Below are positions 23,444-31,601 of a DNA stretch of 50,553 nucleotides, one piece after another. Position 1 is the stretch's first letter; every line of letters starts with the position of its first letter. The stretch lies in assembly GCA_947460455.1 (NCBI GenBank), contig CANHKG010000007.1, positions 1 through 50,553 of the forward strand. Direction: 5' to 3'. The DNA comes from Rhodospirillales bacterium. Lineage in GTDB: Bacteria > Pseudomonadota > Alphaproteobacteria > Acetobacterales > Acetobacteraceae. Below the pieces are notes generated by a model, which worked only from the letters and a program-made list of their open reading frames with translations, ran no database searches and was not told where the DNA came from. Position numbers and translations under genes: made by a program.

Positions 23444-23836
23444 ATGACTCATCAACCCGCCGCACCGAGCGAAGCCGACGCACCGCGCCCCTGGGCGCGG
23501 GCGATCCTGCACGCCCGGATTCCGGCGCCCCTGAAGCTCCTGCTTCTCGCCCTGTTCGGCGCCTTCGGAATGGCCCGAACCACCGGCCACACCCTGCGCG
23601 CCCTGCGCCAGGACTGGCTCTTCTCCACCCACAGTGATCTCGCCGAAGACCTGGACTCCGCCCAGAGCGCCTACGCCCTGCGCCGCCTGCTCCAGCTGCG
23701 GGCCGAACTCGGCTGGCTCATGCGCGGCCACCCCAACCGCGGCATCACTCTGTCGGGCCACCGCGCGCCCGAAATCCTTCCGCAACAGGCCGCCCGCGCG
23801 CCGCCATGGCGCCCGAACACCCCCCTCACATCCTGA
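23444..23836 (+). CDS. Hypothetical protein (130 residues)
   Basis: I do not recognise this protein. Codon usage has strong G/C third positions over its whole length, which supports coding on this strand rather than the antisense frame. The N-terminus (1-25) is polar and proline-rich, followed by a hydrophobic stretch (PAPLKLLLLALFGAFGMA, about 27-44) that may be one membrane span, and a charged helical region rich in R, L and A (SAQSAYALRRLLQLRAELGWL). There is no convincing Shine-Dalgarno before the ATG, and the exact start is uncertain. It converges with the galactose dehydrogenase-like gene. Confidence 0.55.
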   Translation: MTHQPAAPSEADAPRPWARAILHARIPAPLKLLLLALFGAFGMARTTGHTLRALRQDWLFSTHSDLAEDLDSAQSAYALRRLLQLRAELGWLMRGHPNRGITLSGHRAPEILPQQAARAPPWRPNTPLTS

Positions 23837-23886
23837 ATCCGTCGCGAAAACCCCGCGCCCCGCGGCGATGACTCATGCCCGAACCG

Positions 23887-24819
23887 CTACCCGTCGAACC
23901 TTGGCAACACCGTCCGCCGCCCCAGCGCCAACGCATCCAGCGTCATCTGCAGCGGCACCAAATCCACATCGCTGCGCCCGCGCTGCACCAACTCGGCGAA
24001 GCGCGCATACAGCATCGGGTATTCCGCCCGCTTCTCCTCCACCACCACCGCCCCGTCGATCACCAGCTTCCCGCCGCTCTCCAGCAGCTCCAGCGAATGG
24101 CCGCACTGCGTGGCAATGCGGATCTCGCGCTGGTCGGGCCCGGTATGGCCCCAATCCATGTGCATCTCCATCGGCCCATCGCCATCCAGCGACCCGAAAT
24201 TCAGCACCGCCGAAAGCGGCGCCGCATGGTTCTCCGCGATGCGCAATTCGGCCGCGCGCACATAGGGCGGGTTGGCGAACAACCGGCTGATCACGGAAAG
24301 CGCGTTGATCCCCATGTCGAACACGCCCAGCCCCACGCTCTCCCAGATCCAGCTCTGGTCCGGGTGGTATTTGCGGAAATCCTCGTTCCAATCCACGCGG
24401 AAGGACGCCAGCTTCTTCCCGGCCAGGAAGCGCCGCGCCGCCTCCACCGCGGTGTTGTATTGCGAGTGCCAGGTGGCAAACAGCACCCGCTTCTCCCGTG
24501 CCGCCAACTGCGCCAGCGCCGCCGCCTCGCCCATCGTGGCCGCCGGCGGCTTCTCCAGCACCACGTGCTTGCCGGCCAGCAACGCCTCCCGCGCAATCGC
24601 AAACCGCGCGGCGGGCGGGGTGCAGATCACCACCGCATCAATGCTCGCATCCGCCAGCATGGCACGATGATCCGGCGCGATCGCCACGCCCGCCACCGCA
24701 TCCCCACCGCGGGGATCGGCCAGCGCCGCCAGGGTGAAATCGGCGCTCGCGGCGATGCTCGGCACGTGGCGGTTGCGGGCGATCTGCCCAAGCCCGACGA
24801 GGCCTAGTCGAAGTGTCAT
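23887..24819 (-). CDS. Gfo/Idh/MocA family oxidoreductase, D-galactose 1-dehydrogenase-like
   Basis: This 310-residue NAD(P)-dependent dehydrogenase has the N-terminal Rossmann motif GLVGLGQIARNRHVPSIAA (6-24) and the E-K-P motif (LEKPPAATM, 88-96) that provides the catalytic lysine. The combination of LFATWHSQYNTAVEAAR, FRVDWNEDFRKYHPDQSWIWE and GVFDMGINALSVISR is close to bacterial D-galactose 1-dehydrogenases of the De Ley-Doudoroff route. AGGAGGG precedes the ATG. It follows an SDR and nitronate monooxygenase gene on the same strand with an 11-base gap. Other aldoses are possible substrates. Confidence 0.85.
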   Translation of the reverse strand: MTLRLGLVGLGQIARNRHVPSIAASADFTLAALADPRGGDAVAGVAIAPDHRAMLADASIDAVVICTPPAARFAIAREALLAGKHVVLEKPPAATMGEAAALAQLAAREKRVLFATWHSQYNTAVEAARRFLAGKKLASFRVDWNEDFRKYHPDQSWIWESVGLGVFDMGINALSVISRLFANPPYVRAAELRIAENHAAPLSAVLNFGSLDGDGPMEMHMDWGHTGPDQREIRIATQCGHSLELLESGGKLVIDGAVVVEEKRAEYPMLYARFAELVQRGRSDVDLVPLQMTLDALALGRRTVLPRFDG

Positions 24820-24830
24820 GTCCGTCCCTC

Positions 24831-25589
24831 CTAGAGCGACGTGAACCCGTCATCCGCCACCATCACAGACCCGTTGATGAACCGCGCCGCCTCGCCCGAA
24901 GACAGAAGCAGCAAAAGCCCATCCAGGTCCCGCGCCTCCCCCATCCGCTTGCGCGGCAGGGAGCCGACCCACTTCCCGCCCGCCTCGGTCTTGAGGAACT
25001 CGGCGCTGATCTCGGTGGCGATGTAGCCAGGCGCGATGGCGTTGGTGTTGATGCCGTGCCGCCCCCATTCGCGCGCCATGGCATGCGTCATCTGGATCAG
25101 TGCCGCCTTGCTCATGCCATAGGTGGAAAGCTGCCCGATCGCGCGCATGCCGGCGATGGAAGCGATGTTGACGATCCGCCCCTCGCGCTTCGCCGCCATC
25201 ATCTGCTTCGCCGCCGCCTGCGACAGGAAGAACGCGCCCTTGAGGTTGGTATCCATCACCGCGTCGTAGTCATCCTCCGTCACGGCCTCCAGCTTCGCCT
25301 GGATCGAAATGCCGGCGTTGTTCACCAGGATGTCGATCGGCCCCAGCCCGGCCAGCACCGCCTCCGCACCCGCGCGAACGGAAGCGACGGAAGCCACGTC
25401 CATCCCCACCGCCAGCACCTCGGCACCCCCGGCGCGCAGCTCTGCCGCCAGCGCCTCCAGCCGCTCCACCCGCCGCGCCGCCAACGCCACCTTCGCCCCG
25501 GCCGCGGCCAGCACGCGCGCGAACCGCTCACCCAGCCCGGAAGACGCGCCGGTAACCAGCGCGACCTTCCCCGCGATATCCCCGAACAT
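24831..25589 (-). CDS. SDR family oxidoreductase
   Basis: This is a 252-residue classical SDR. VTGASSGLGERFARVLAAAG is the cofactor motif (12-31), basic residues AARRVERLEAL after beta-2 suggest NADP, NNAGIS is near 92-97, the serine lies in NIASIAGM, and Y-x-x-x-K in STYGMSKAA near 158-166. FINGSVMVADDGFTSL is the usual C-terminal tetramer contact. The ATG at 25589 overlaps the stop of the nitronate monooxygenase gene (ATGA), so the two are coupled. Substrate unknown. Confidence 0.88.
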   Translation of the reverse strand: MFGDIAGKVALVTGASSGLGERFARVLAAAGAKVALAARRVERLEALAAELRAGGAEVLAVGMDVASVASVRAGAEAVLAGLGPIDILVNNAGISIQAKLEAVTEDDYDAVMDTNLKGAFFLSQAAAKQMMAAKREGRIVNIASIAGMRAIGQLSTYGMSKAALIQMTHAMAREWGRHGINTNAIAPGYIATEISAEFLKTEAGGKWVGSLPRKRMGEARDLDGLLLLLSSGEAARFINGSVMVADDGFTSL

Positions 25590-26569
25590 CAGCCGGCCGC
25601 CCAGGAGGAAGCCGCCGTGGGCAGCCCGAGCCGGGTGCGCGCCGCCGCGTATTCCGCCGCCAGCCGGTCCACCAGCTCGCCCGCGCCCACCACTTCCTTC
25701 ACCGCGCCGATGCCCTGGCCGGAGCCCCAGATATCCTTCCACGCCTTCGGCTTGTTGTCGGCGAAGCTCATCTGGCTCTTGTCGGCCACCGGCATGTTCG
25801 CGGGATCAAGCCCGTTCTTCACCAGCGTCGGGATCAGGTAGTTGCCGTGCACCCCGGTGATCGCGTTGGTGTAGAGAATGTCCTGCGCCGAGCTGTCCAC
25901 GATCATCTGCTTGTAGCCCTCGGCTGCATTCGCCTCATGCGTGGCAATGAACGCGCTGCCGATATAGGCCACATCCGCCCCCGCCGCCTGCGCCGCCAGC
26001 ACCGCGCCCCCGTTTGCGATGGAGCCCGAAAGCGCCACCGGCCCATCGAACCACTCGCGGATTTCCTGCAGCAGCGCGAACGGCGAAAGGCTGCCGGCAT
26101 GCCCGCCGGCACCCGCCGCCACCGCGATCAACCCGGTCGCACCCTTCTCGATCGCCTTCTTCGCGAAGGTGTTGTTGATGATGTCGTGCAGCGTGATCCC
26201 GCCATAGGCCTTGGTCGCCGCATACACATCTTCCCGCGCACCCAGCGAGGTGATGATGATCGGCACCTTGAACTTCACCGTCTGCTCCAGATCGTGCTCC
26301 AGCCGCACGTTGGAACGGTGCACGATATGGTTCACCGCAAACGGCGCCGCCGGCCGATCCGGATACTTCGCGTTGTGCTCGCCCAACTCGGTGGTGATCC
26401 GGTCCAGCCACTCCGCCAGCGCCTCCGCCGGCCGCGCATTCAGCGCCGGGAAGCTGCCCACGATCCCCGCCTTGCACTGCGCGATCACAAGATCCGGATT
26501 GCTCACAATGAACATAGGCGAGGCGATGACGGGAATGCGCAGGTGCTGAAGGATCGGGGGCAGGGACAT
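25589..26569 (-). CDS. Nitronate monooxygenase (2-nitropropane dioxygenase family)
   Basis: This is a 326-residue FMN-dependent TIM-barrel enzyme that oxidises alkyl nitronates or related carbon acids. LRIPVIASPMFIVSNPDLVIAQCKAG at residues 9-34 is the flavin-binding N-terminus; AVNHIVHRSN, TSLGAREDV, and AVAAGAGGHAGSLSPFALL (about 165-183, glycine-rich phosphate loop) follow, then PVALSGSIANGGAVLAAQAAGADVAYIGSAFIAT (second phosphate site). The H in GGHAG is the catalytic base of class-I-like enzymes. It starts the three-gene operon (NMO, SDR, galactose dehydrogenase-like). The longer upstream frame is not conserved in style; ATG 26569 is chosen. Confidence 0.9.
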   Translation of the reverse strand: MSLPPILQHLRIPVIASPMFIVSNPDLVIAQCKAGIVGSFPALNARPAEALAEWLDRITTELGEHNAKYPDRPAAPFAVNHIVHRSNVRLEHDLEQTVKFKVPIIITSLGAREDVYAATKAYGGITLHDIINNTFAKKAIEKGATGLIAVAAGAGGHAGSLSPFALLQEIREWFDGPVALSGSIANGGAVLAAQAAGADVAYIGSAFIATHEANAAEGYKQMIVDSSAQDILYTNAITGVHGNYLIPTLVKNGLDPANMPVADKSQMSFADNKPKAWKDIWGSGQGIGAVKEVVGAGELVDRLAAEYAAARTRLGLPTAASSWAAG

Positions 26570-26646
26570 GGCGTAGCTCGTTTCCGTTGATTTCCCCAGA
26601 CCATGCCAGAAGGCTGGGCAGGGGCCAAACCCACCCGGCGCAAGGG

Positions 26647-26673
26647 CACCGCCAAGACGCCAAGGACGCCAAG
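26647..26673. repeat. Left GACGCCAAG array flanking the GxxExxY gene
   Basis: GCCAAGACGCCAAGGACGCC then AAG gives three nine-base-spaced units of CGCCAAG. It is complementary in sense to the CTTGGCGTC array to the right of the gene (27134-27173), so the gene is bracketed by inverted arrays. Confidence 0.75.
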
Positions 26674-26719
26674 AGCGCTGTTGGCCGAAGCGGCGGGATA
26701 GCCCTAGGTTCTTGCTATC

Positions 26720-27127
26720 ATGCAACGTACCACGACATCACAACCAGGGATCCTGGCCGATCGCGCCGCGCGCATCGTTGTGGACGCGGCATTGGCGGTG
26801 CACCGCGCCCTCGGGCCGGGCCTGTTGGAATCGGTCTATGAGGATTGCCTGGCGCACGAGCTGGCGTTGCGTGATGTGCCGGTCAAGCGCCAGGTCGCGC
26901 TCCCCATCGTCTATCGCGGCTTGCGCATAGAACCCGGCTTGCGGATGGACATGCTGGTCGATGACATCGTCGTCGTAGAAGTGAAGGCCGTGGAGGCCCT
27001 CTCGTCGCTGCACGAAGCCCAACTGCTCACCTACCTCAAATTGTCCGCTCGCCCGCTCGGCCTGCTCATCAACTTCAACGTCACCCTGCTCAAGCACGGC
27101 CTCCGCCGCCTCGTGCTCACCCCCTGA
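26720..27127 (+). CDS. GxxExxY protein (PDDEXK_3 family)
   Basis: This 135-residue protein carries the family signature GLLESVY (within LGPGLLESVYEDCLAHEL, near 33-50) and a PD-(D/E)XK-like core: RMDMLVDD with the aspartate, then VVVEVKAVEAL with E and K near 89-91, and a following Q-L-L-T-Y-L-K helix. The family is widespread, often multi-copy, and of unknown function despite its nuclease-like fold. It stands alone between divergent operons and is flanked by inverted GACGCCAAG arrays. The start at 26720 is tentative; the conserved part begins near ILADRAARIVVDAAL. Confidence 0.87.
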   Translation: MQRTTTSQPGILADRAARIVVDAALAVHRALGPGLLESVYEDCLAHELALRDVPVKRQVALPIVYRGLRIEPGLRMDMLVDDIVVVEVKAVEALSSLHEAQLLTYLKLSARPLGLLINFNVTLLKHGLRRLVLTP

Positions 27128-27133
27128 CCCCAG

Positions 27134-27173
27134 CCTTGGCGTCCTTCTTGGCGTCCTTTGCGCCTTGGCGGCT
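27134..27173. repeat. Right CTTGGCGTC array flanking the GxxExxY gene
   Basis: Units CCTTGGCGTCCTT, CTTGGCGTCCTTTGCG and CCTTGGCGG follow the stop codon of the GxxExxY gene by seven bases. They are the inverted counterpart of the left array at 26647-26673. Confidence 0.75.
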
Positions 27174-27258
27174 CCCTTCCTTCCCCGCTCCCTATCCCCC
27201 CGCTTGCGCCACCCCCCACCGACGCGCGAAAATAGCTGCAACCTAGGGAGCAACCGCC

Positions 27259-28458
27259 ATGGACCTCAGCTTCACCCCCGAAGAGCTCGCCTTCCGTGAC
27301 GAGTGCCGCAAGTTCTTCCGCGAGGAATTCCCCGAAGCCATCCGCCGCAAGGTGCTCGATGGCCAGCACCTCTCGAAGGACGAAATCGTCACCGCCCACC
27401 GCGTGCTGAACGCCAAGGGCTGGGCCACGCCGCATTGGCCGGTGGAATGGGGCGGCAAGACCTGGTCGGCCGTGCAGTACTACTTCTACCAGGATGAGAT
27501 GCAGCAGGCCGGCGTGCCCTCGCCGCTCGCCTTCAACACCTCCATGGTCGGCCCCGTCATCGCCCAGTTCGCCAGCGAGGACATCAAGAAGCGCTTCCTT
27601 CCCGCCACCGCCAACCTCGACATCTGGTGGTGCCAGGGCTTCTCCGAACCCGGCGCTGGATCGGACCTCGCCTCGCTGCGCACCAAGGCCGAGAAGCGCG
27701 GCAACACCTGGGTGATCAACGGTCAGAAAACCTGGACCACCCTGGCCCAGCACGCCGACTGGATTTTTGTCCTTTGCCGCACGGACGCGACCGCGAAGAA
27801 GCAGGAGGGCATCTCCTTCATCCTCGCGGATATGAAAACACCGGGCATCACCCGTCGCCCCATCCAAACCATCGACGGCGGCCATGAGGTGAACGAGATC
27901 TTCTTCGACGAGGTCGTTGTCCCCGAGGAAAACCTGGTTGGCGAAGTGAACAAGGGCTGGGATTACGCCAAGTTCCTGCTCGGCAACGAGCGCACCGGCA
28001 TCGCCCGCGTCGGCTTCTCCAAGGCCCGCCTCAAGAAGATCCGCGAACTCGCCGCCCTCGAACGCGTCGGCGAACAGCGCGTGATCGACGACCCGAAGTT
28101 CATCGAAAAGCTGACCTCCACCGAAATCCGCCTCAAGGCGCTGGAAATGACCCAGCTGCGCGTGGTCGCCAACGATCGCGGCCGCGGCGGAAGGCCCGAT
28201 CCCGCCAGCTCCATCCTCAAGCTCGAAGGCTCGGTCATCCAGCAGCTCACCACCGAACTGCTGATGGACGTGGTCGGCCCCTACGTGATGCCCTTCGCGG
28301 AATCCGATGAAGGCAGCGGCCGCAACGAAATGGGCTGGGGGCCGGAATACGCCGCCCAGTCCGCGCCCGCCTACTTCAACAACCGCAAGGTCTCGATCTA
28401 CGGCGGCTCCAACGAGATCCAGCGTAACATCATCGCCAAGGCGATCCTTGGGTTCTAG
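27259..28458 (+). CDS. Acyl-CoA dehydrogenase, PimC-like large subunit
   Basis: This is a 399-residue FAD flavoprotein oxidising an acyl-CoA at the alpha-beta position. MDLSFTPEELAFRDECRKFF, GWATPHWPVEWGG near 55-67, WWCQGFSEPGAGSDLASLRT near 117-136, WVINGQKTWTT near 151-161 and the C-terminal SIYGGSNEIQRNIIAK are family blocks; the overall style matches pimeloyl-CoA-type large subunits. At the classical catalytic glutamate position (E-G-T/S-N-E-I-Q) it has glycine (Y-G-G-S-N). AGGGAG precedes the ATG. The next gene encodes a second, PimD-like dehydrogenase, suggesting a heteromer. Confidence 0.9.
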   Translation: MDLSFTPEELAFRDECRKFFREEFPEAIRRKVLDGQHLSKDEIVTAHRVLNAKGWATPHWPVEWGGKTWSAVQYYFYQDEMQQAGVPSPLAFNTSMVGPVIAQFASEDIKKRFLPATANLDIWWCQGFSEPGAGSDLASLRTKAEKRGNTWVINGQKTWTTLAQHADWIFVLCRTDATAKKQEGISFILADMKTPGITRRPIQTIDGGHEVNEIFFDEVVVPEENLVGEVNKGWDYAKFLLGNERTGIARVGFSKARLKKIRELAALERVGEQRVIDDPKFIEKLTSTEIRLKALEMTQLRVVANDRGRGGRPDPASSILKLEGSVIQQLTTELLMDVVGPYVMPFAESDEGSGRNEMGWGPEYAAQSAPAYFNNRKVSIYGGSNEIQRNIIAKAILGF

Positions 28459-28540
28459 AAGCAAGGAAGTGGTTCTTTTTTGAAAAAAAGAACCAAAAAA
28501 CTTTTGTTCATTTGCCCGGCAACACCGTCCGGGCAAATGG
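28459..28540. repeat. Composite palindromic repeat, copy 4 (half element)
   Basis: A/T hairpin at 28471-28494 (GGTTCTTTTTT with AAAAAAAGAACC), linker AAAAAACTTTTGTTC, and a perfect 11-bp GC hairpin: CATTTGCCCGG (28509-28519) with CCGGGCAAATG (28529-28539), 9-nt loop. It lies directly after the stop of the large acyl-CoA dehydrogenase gene. Confidence 0.85.
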
Positions 28541-28589
28541 ATCAAGGCACCCAGGCTTCCTTCCTGCTCTCCGTTCAGGACATACGCAC

Positions 28590-29726
28590 ATGGACTTCGA
28601 CCTCAGCGACGACCAACGCCTTCTGAAAGACAGCGTCGACCGCCTGATCGCCGACCGCTACGCCTTCGACTCCCGCAAGAAGATCATGGCCGAACCCGGC
28701 GGCTGGTCGCGCGACATGTGGGCCCAGTTCGCCGAACTCGGCCTGCTCGGCCTGCCCTTCCCGGAAGCCCAGGGCGGCTTCGGCGGCGGCCCTGTCGAGA
28801 CCATGCTGGTGATGGAAGCCATCGGCCGCGGCCTGGTGCTGGAACCCTTCCTCCCCACCGTCATCCTCGGCGGTGGCCTCATCCAGGCGGCCGGCTCGCC
28901 CGAGCAGCAGAAAACCCTCCTGCCGCAGATCGCTCAGGGCAAGAAGACCTACGCCTTCGCCCAGGTGGAACGCAGCAGCCGCTACAACTTGGCCGACGTG
29001 CAGACCACCGCGAAGCAAGATGGCAGCGCCTGGATCATCAACGGCGAGAAATCCGTGGTGATGGCCGGTGACACCGCCGACACATTGATCGTGACAGCCC
29101 GCACCGCCGGCGGCCGCTTCGACCGCGGCGGCATCGGCCTGTTCCTGGTGAATGCCAAGGCCCAGGGCGTCACCATCCAGGGCTACCCCACCCAGGATGG
29201 CACCCACGCCGCCGAGATCCGCTTCGACAACGCCCGCGCCGAAGCCGTCCTCGGCGACCCCGCCGGCGGCCTCGCGGCGGCGGAGCTGGTCATGGACCAG
29301 GCCATGGCCGCCATCTGCGCCGAAGCCGTCGGCCTGATGCACGAGATGCACGTCTCCACCGTGGACTACATGAAGACCCGCAAGCAGTTCGGCCGGGCCA
29401 TCAGCGAGTTCCAGGTGCTGCAGCATCGCTCGGTGGACATGTTCGTGGCGCTGGAGCAGGCGCGCAGCATGTCCATCTTCGCCACCTTCGCCGCCAGCGA
29501 GACCGATCCCGCCACCCGCAGCCGCAACATCTCGGCCGCCAAGGTGCAGATCAACAATTCCGGTAAGCATATCGGCCAGGAATGCGTCCAGCTGCATGGC
29601 GGCATCGCCATGACGATGGAATACAAGGCCGGCCACTACTTCAAGCGCATGACCATGCTGGAGCAGCTCTTCGGCGACACCAACACCCACCAGGCCAAGG
29701 TCGCAAAAGCCGGCAGCCTATTCTAA
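28590..29726 (+). CDS. Acyl-CoA dehydrogenase, PimD-like small subunit
   Basis: This is a 378-residue acyl-CoA dehydrogenase-fold protein. MDFDLSDDQRLLKDSVDRLIADRY, GLLGLPFPEAQGGFGGGPVET near 50-70, YAFAQVERSSRYNL, WIINGEKSVVMAGDTAD near 148-164, and TVDYMKTRKQFGRAISEFQVLQHR near 257-280 match the PimD-type subunit. The C-terminal loop reads LEQLFGDTNTHQAKV, where the usual catalytic E-G-T is G-D-T. It is the probable partner of the upstream large subunit for dicarboxyl-CoA or long-chain acyl-CoA oxidation. The pair of genes is separated, and this gene bracketed, by half composite repeats in inverted orientation. Confidence 0.88.
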   Translation: MDFDLSDDQRLLKDSVDRLIADRYAFDSRKKIMAEPGGWSRDMWAQFAELGLLGLPFPEAQGGFGGGPVETMLVMEAIGRGLVLEPFLPTVILGGGLIQAAGSPEQQKTLLPQIAQGKKTYAFAQVERSSRYNLADVQTTAKQDGSAWIINGEKSVVMAGDTADTLIVTARTAGGRFDRGGIGLFLVNAKAQGVTIQGYPTQDGTHAAEIRFDNARAEAVLGDPAGGLAAAELVMDQAMAAICAEAVGLMHEMHVSTVDYMKTRKQFGRAISEFQVLQHRSVDMFVALEQARSMSIFATFAASETDPATRSRNISAAKVQINNSGKHIGQECVQLHGGIAMTMEYKAGHYFKRMTMLEQLFGDTNTHQAKVAKAGSLF

Positions 29727-29730
29727 CCGC

Positions 29731-29815
29731 TATTTGATGCGGAGAGACTTGGTCTCTCCGCATCAAACAAATAAAAGTTTTTTGGTTCTTTTTTCCAAAA
29801 AAGAACATGCTTGTT
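29731..29815. repeat. Composite palindromic repeat, copy 5 (half element, inverted)
   Basis: A perfect 16-bp GC hairpin, TTTGATGCGGAGAGAC (29733-29748) with GTCTCTCCGCATCAAA (29752-29767) and a 3-nt loop, is followed by the inverted linker AATAAAAGTTTTTTG and the A/T hairpin (29784-29806). Orientation is opposite to copy 4, so the two face each other across the small acyl-CoA dehydrogenase gene. Confidence 0.85.
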
Positions 29816-29837
29816 TACTGACCGGAGGAAACCAGGA

Positions 29838-31511
29838 ATGACGGGACCCCTGACCGGCGCCGAATGGCTCGCCCGCGCCATCGCCTCCACCGGCACGGAG
29901 CATGTGTTCTTCATCGACAGCGTCATCCGCCGCACCCTGATCCAGCTGGAGCAGGTGGGCGTGAAGCGCGAGCTGGCCCACACCGAATCCGGCGTGGCTT
30001 ACATGGCGGATGGCTACGCCCGCATCACCGGCAAGGCCGCCTTCTGCTTCGCCCAGTCGGTCGGCGCCGCCAACCTCGCCGCCGCCCTGCAGGATCCCTG
30101 GCTTGCCCGCGTGCCCGTGGTGGCCATCACGGGCCGCAAGGTCCCCGGCCAGCACCACGCCAACGCCTATCAGGAAGTGGACCACCACGCCCTGTTCGGC
30201 CCGGTCACGAAAATGACCGCCGATGTCGCCAGCGCCGCCGACCTGCCGCGCCTGCTGCGCCAGGCCATCCGCACTGCCACCGCCGGCACCCCGCGCCCCA
30301 CCCATCTCGATCTCTTCGGCCTCTCCGGCGAAGTCGTCGAACTTGGCCAGGTGGCCGAGGCCCCGGTGATTGACCCCGCTTTGCTGCGCACCCCGGCCCA
30401 CCGCCCGGTTGCGGCGGCGGACGACATCGAGCGCGCGGCGAAGGCCCTGCTCGCCGCCCGCCGCCCCGTGATCGTCGCCGGCGACGGCGCGGCGCTGTCC
30501 GGCTGCGGGCCGGAACTGCTCAAGCTCGCCGAAGCCATCGCCGCCCCCGTCGCCACCGCATTGGGCGCGCGCGGCATCATCCCCACCCGCCACCGCCTCG
30601 CCGTCGGCGTTGTCGGCAACTACGCCGCGCCCCCGGCCAACAAGGTCGTCCACGGCGCCGACCTCGTGCTCTATGTCGGCTGCGACACCGGCGACCAGGT
30701 CACCCATACCTGGCGCGTTCCGGCACCCGATACCGCCACCATCCAGATCGACATCGACGCCACCGAGCTCGGCCGCAACTTCGCCAACTCGCTCGGTTTG
30801 AACGGTGACCCCAAGGCCACCCTCGCCGCGCTGGCCGCCGCCATCGGCAAGCCCCAGCGAGACACCGCCTGGGCCGACCAGTCCGCCGCGCTCATGGCCG
30901 AATGGCGCGTCTCGATGGCGCCGCACTTCAACAGCAACGCCAACGCCATCCGCCCGGACCGCCTCTGCGCCGAGATCGAACGCGCCCTGCCGGCCGATGG
31001 CATCCTGGTCGCCGATACCGGCTATTCCGGCATCTGGACCGGCACCTGCATCGAGTTCAACGGGGCAGGGCAGACCTACCTGCGCGCCGCCGGCTCGCTC
31101 GGCTGGTCCTACGCCGCCGCCCTCGGCGCCAAGCTCGCGGCCCCCAGCCGCAAGGTTGTCACCTTCTCCGGCGACGGCGCCTTCTACTACCACCTGGCGG
31201 AGCTGGAGACGGCCCGCCGCCGCGGCATCGCCACCGTCACCGTCATCAACAACAATTCCGGCTTCGGCCAGGGCTGGCCCAACCTCGTCCGCCAGCAGGG
31301 CAACCTGCCCGGCAACCCCGCCGAGATGCTGCGCTTCGGCCCCACCGATTTCGCCCAGGTCGCGCAAAGCTTCGGCGTCGCTGGCATCCGCGTCACCGAG
31401 CCCTCCCAGATCGCCCCCGCCCTCACCCGCGCCCTGGCGATGGACGAACCCGTCGTGGTCGATGTCGTCACCGATATCGACGTTCGCGCCCCCGAGCCCT
31501 GGCTGCCCTGA
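29838..31511 (+). CDS. Thiamine-diphosphate-dependent enzyme (acetolactate synthase large-subunit-like)
   Basis: This 557-residue protein of the POX/AHAS family cleaves or joins 2-oxo acids or acyl-CoAs using ThDP. The catalytic glutamate is E50 in AHTESGVAYMADGYAR, the middle domain shows RRPVIVAGDGAAL near 215-227 and GCDTGDQVTHTWR, and the ThDP/Mg motif G-D-G (FSGDGAFYYHLAELETA, near 444) continues to INNN near 470. Key AHAS residues for acetolactate formation are not clearly present, so it could be an oxalyl-CoA, sulphopyruvate or hydroxyacyl-CoA lyase-type enzyme. GGAGGAAACCAGGA precedes the ATG at 29838. It lies in the catabolic cluster with two acyl-CoA dehydrogenases and an SDR. Confidence 0.85.
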   Translation: MTGPLTGAEWLARAIASTGTEHVFFIDSVIRRTLIQLEQVGVKRELAHTESGVAYMADGYARITGKAAFCFAQSVGAANLAAALQDPWLARVPVVAITGRKVPGQHHANAYQEVDHHALFGPVTKMTADVASAADLPRLLRQAIRTATAGTPRPTHLDLFGLSGEVVELGQVAEAPVIDPALLRTPAHRPVAAADDIERAAKALLAARRPVIVAGDGAALSGCGPELLKLAEAIAAPVATALGARGIIPTRHRLAVGVVGNYAAPPANKVVHGADLVLYVGCDTGDQVTHTWRVPAPDTATIQIDIDATELGRNFANSLGLNGDPKATLAALAAAIGKPQRDTAWADQSAALMAEWRVSMAPHFNSNANAIRPDRLCAEIERALPADGILVADTGYSGIWTGTCIEFNGAGQTYLRAAGSLGWSYAAALGAKLAAPSRKVVTFSGDGAFYYHLAELETARRRGIATVTVINNNSGFGQGWPNLVRQQGNLPGNPAEMLRFGPTDFAQVAQSFGVAGIRVTEPSQIAPALTRALAMDEPVVVDVVTDIDVRAPEPWLP

Positions 31512-31601
31512 TCCCAATCGGGATCAGGGCCTTCGCTTGATCGTGCGGTTCACGTCTCCGGCGCTGCCGCCTCCGACGACCGCACTCTGAGGATCCCACC
31601 G

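Noticed and set aside
23435-23785. A minus-strand frame opposite the 130-residue hypothetical gene
   Set aside because: Third-position G/C bias supports the plus-strand frame; the minus frame has Q/G-rich low-complexity composition.
26647-27173. Possible CRISPR array near the GACGCCAAG repeats
   Set aside because: Units are about 9 bases with no unique spacers of regular length, and the two arrays are inverted around a gene.
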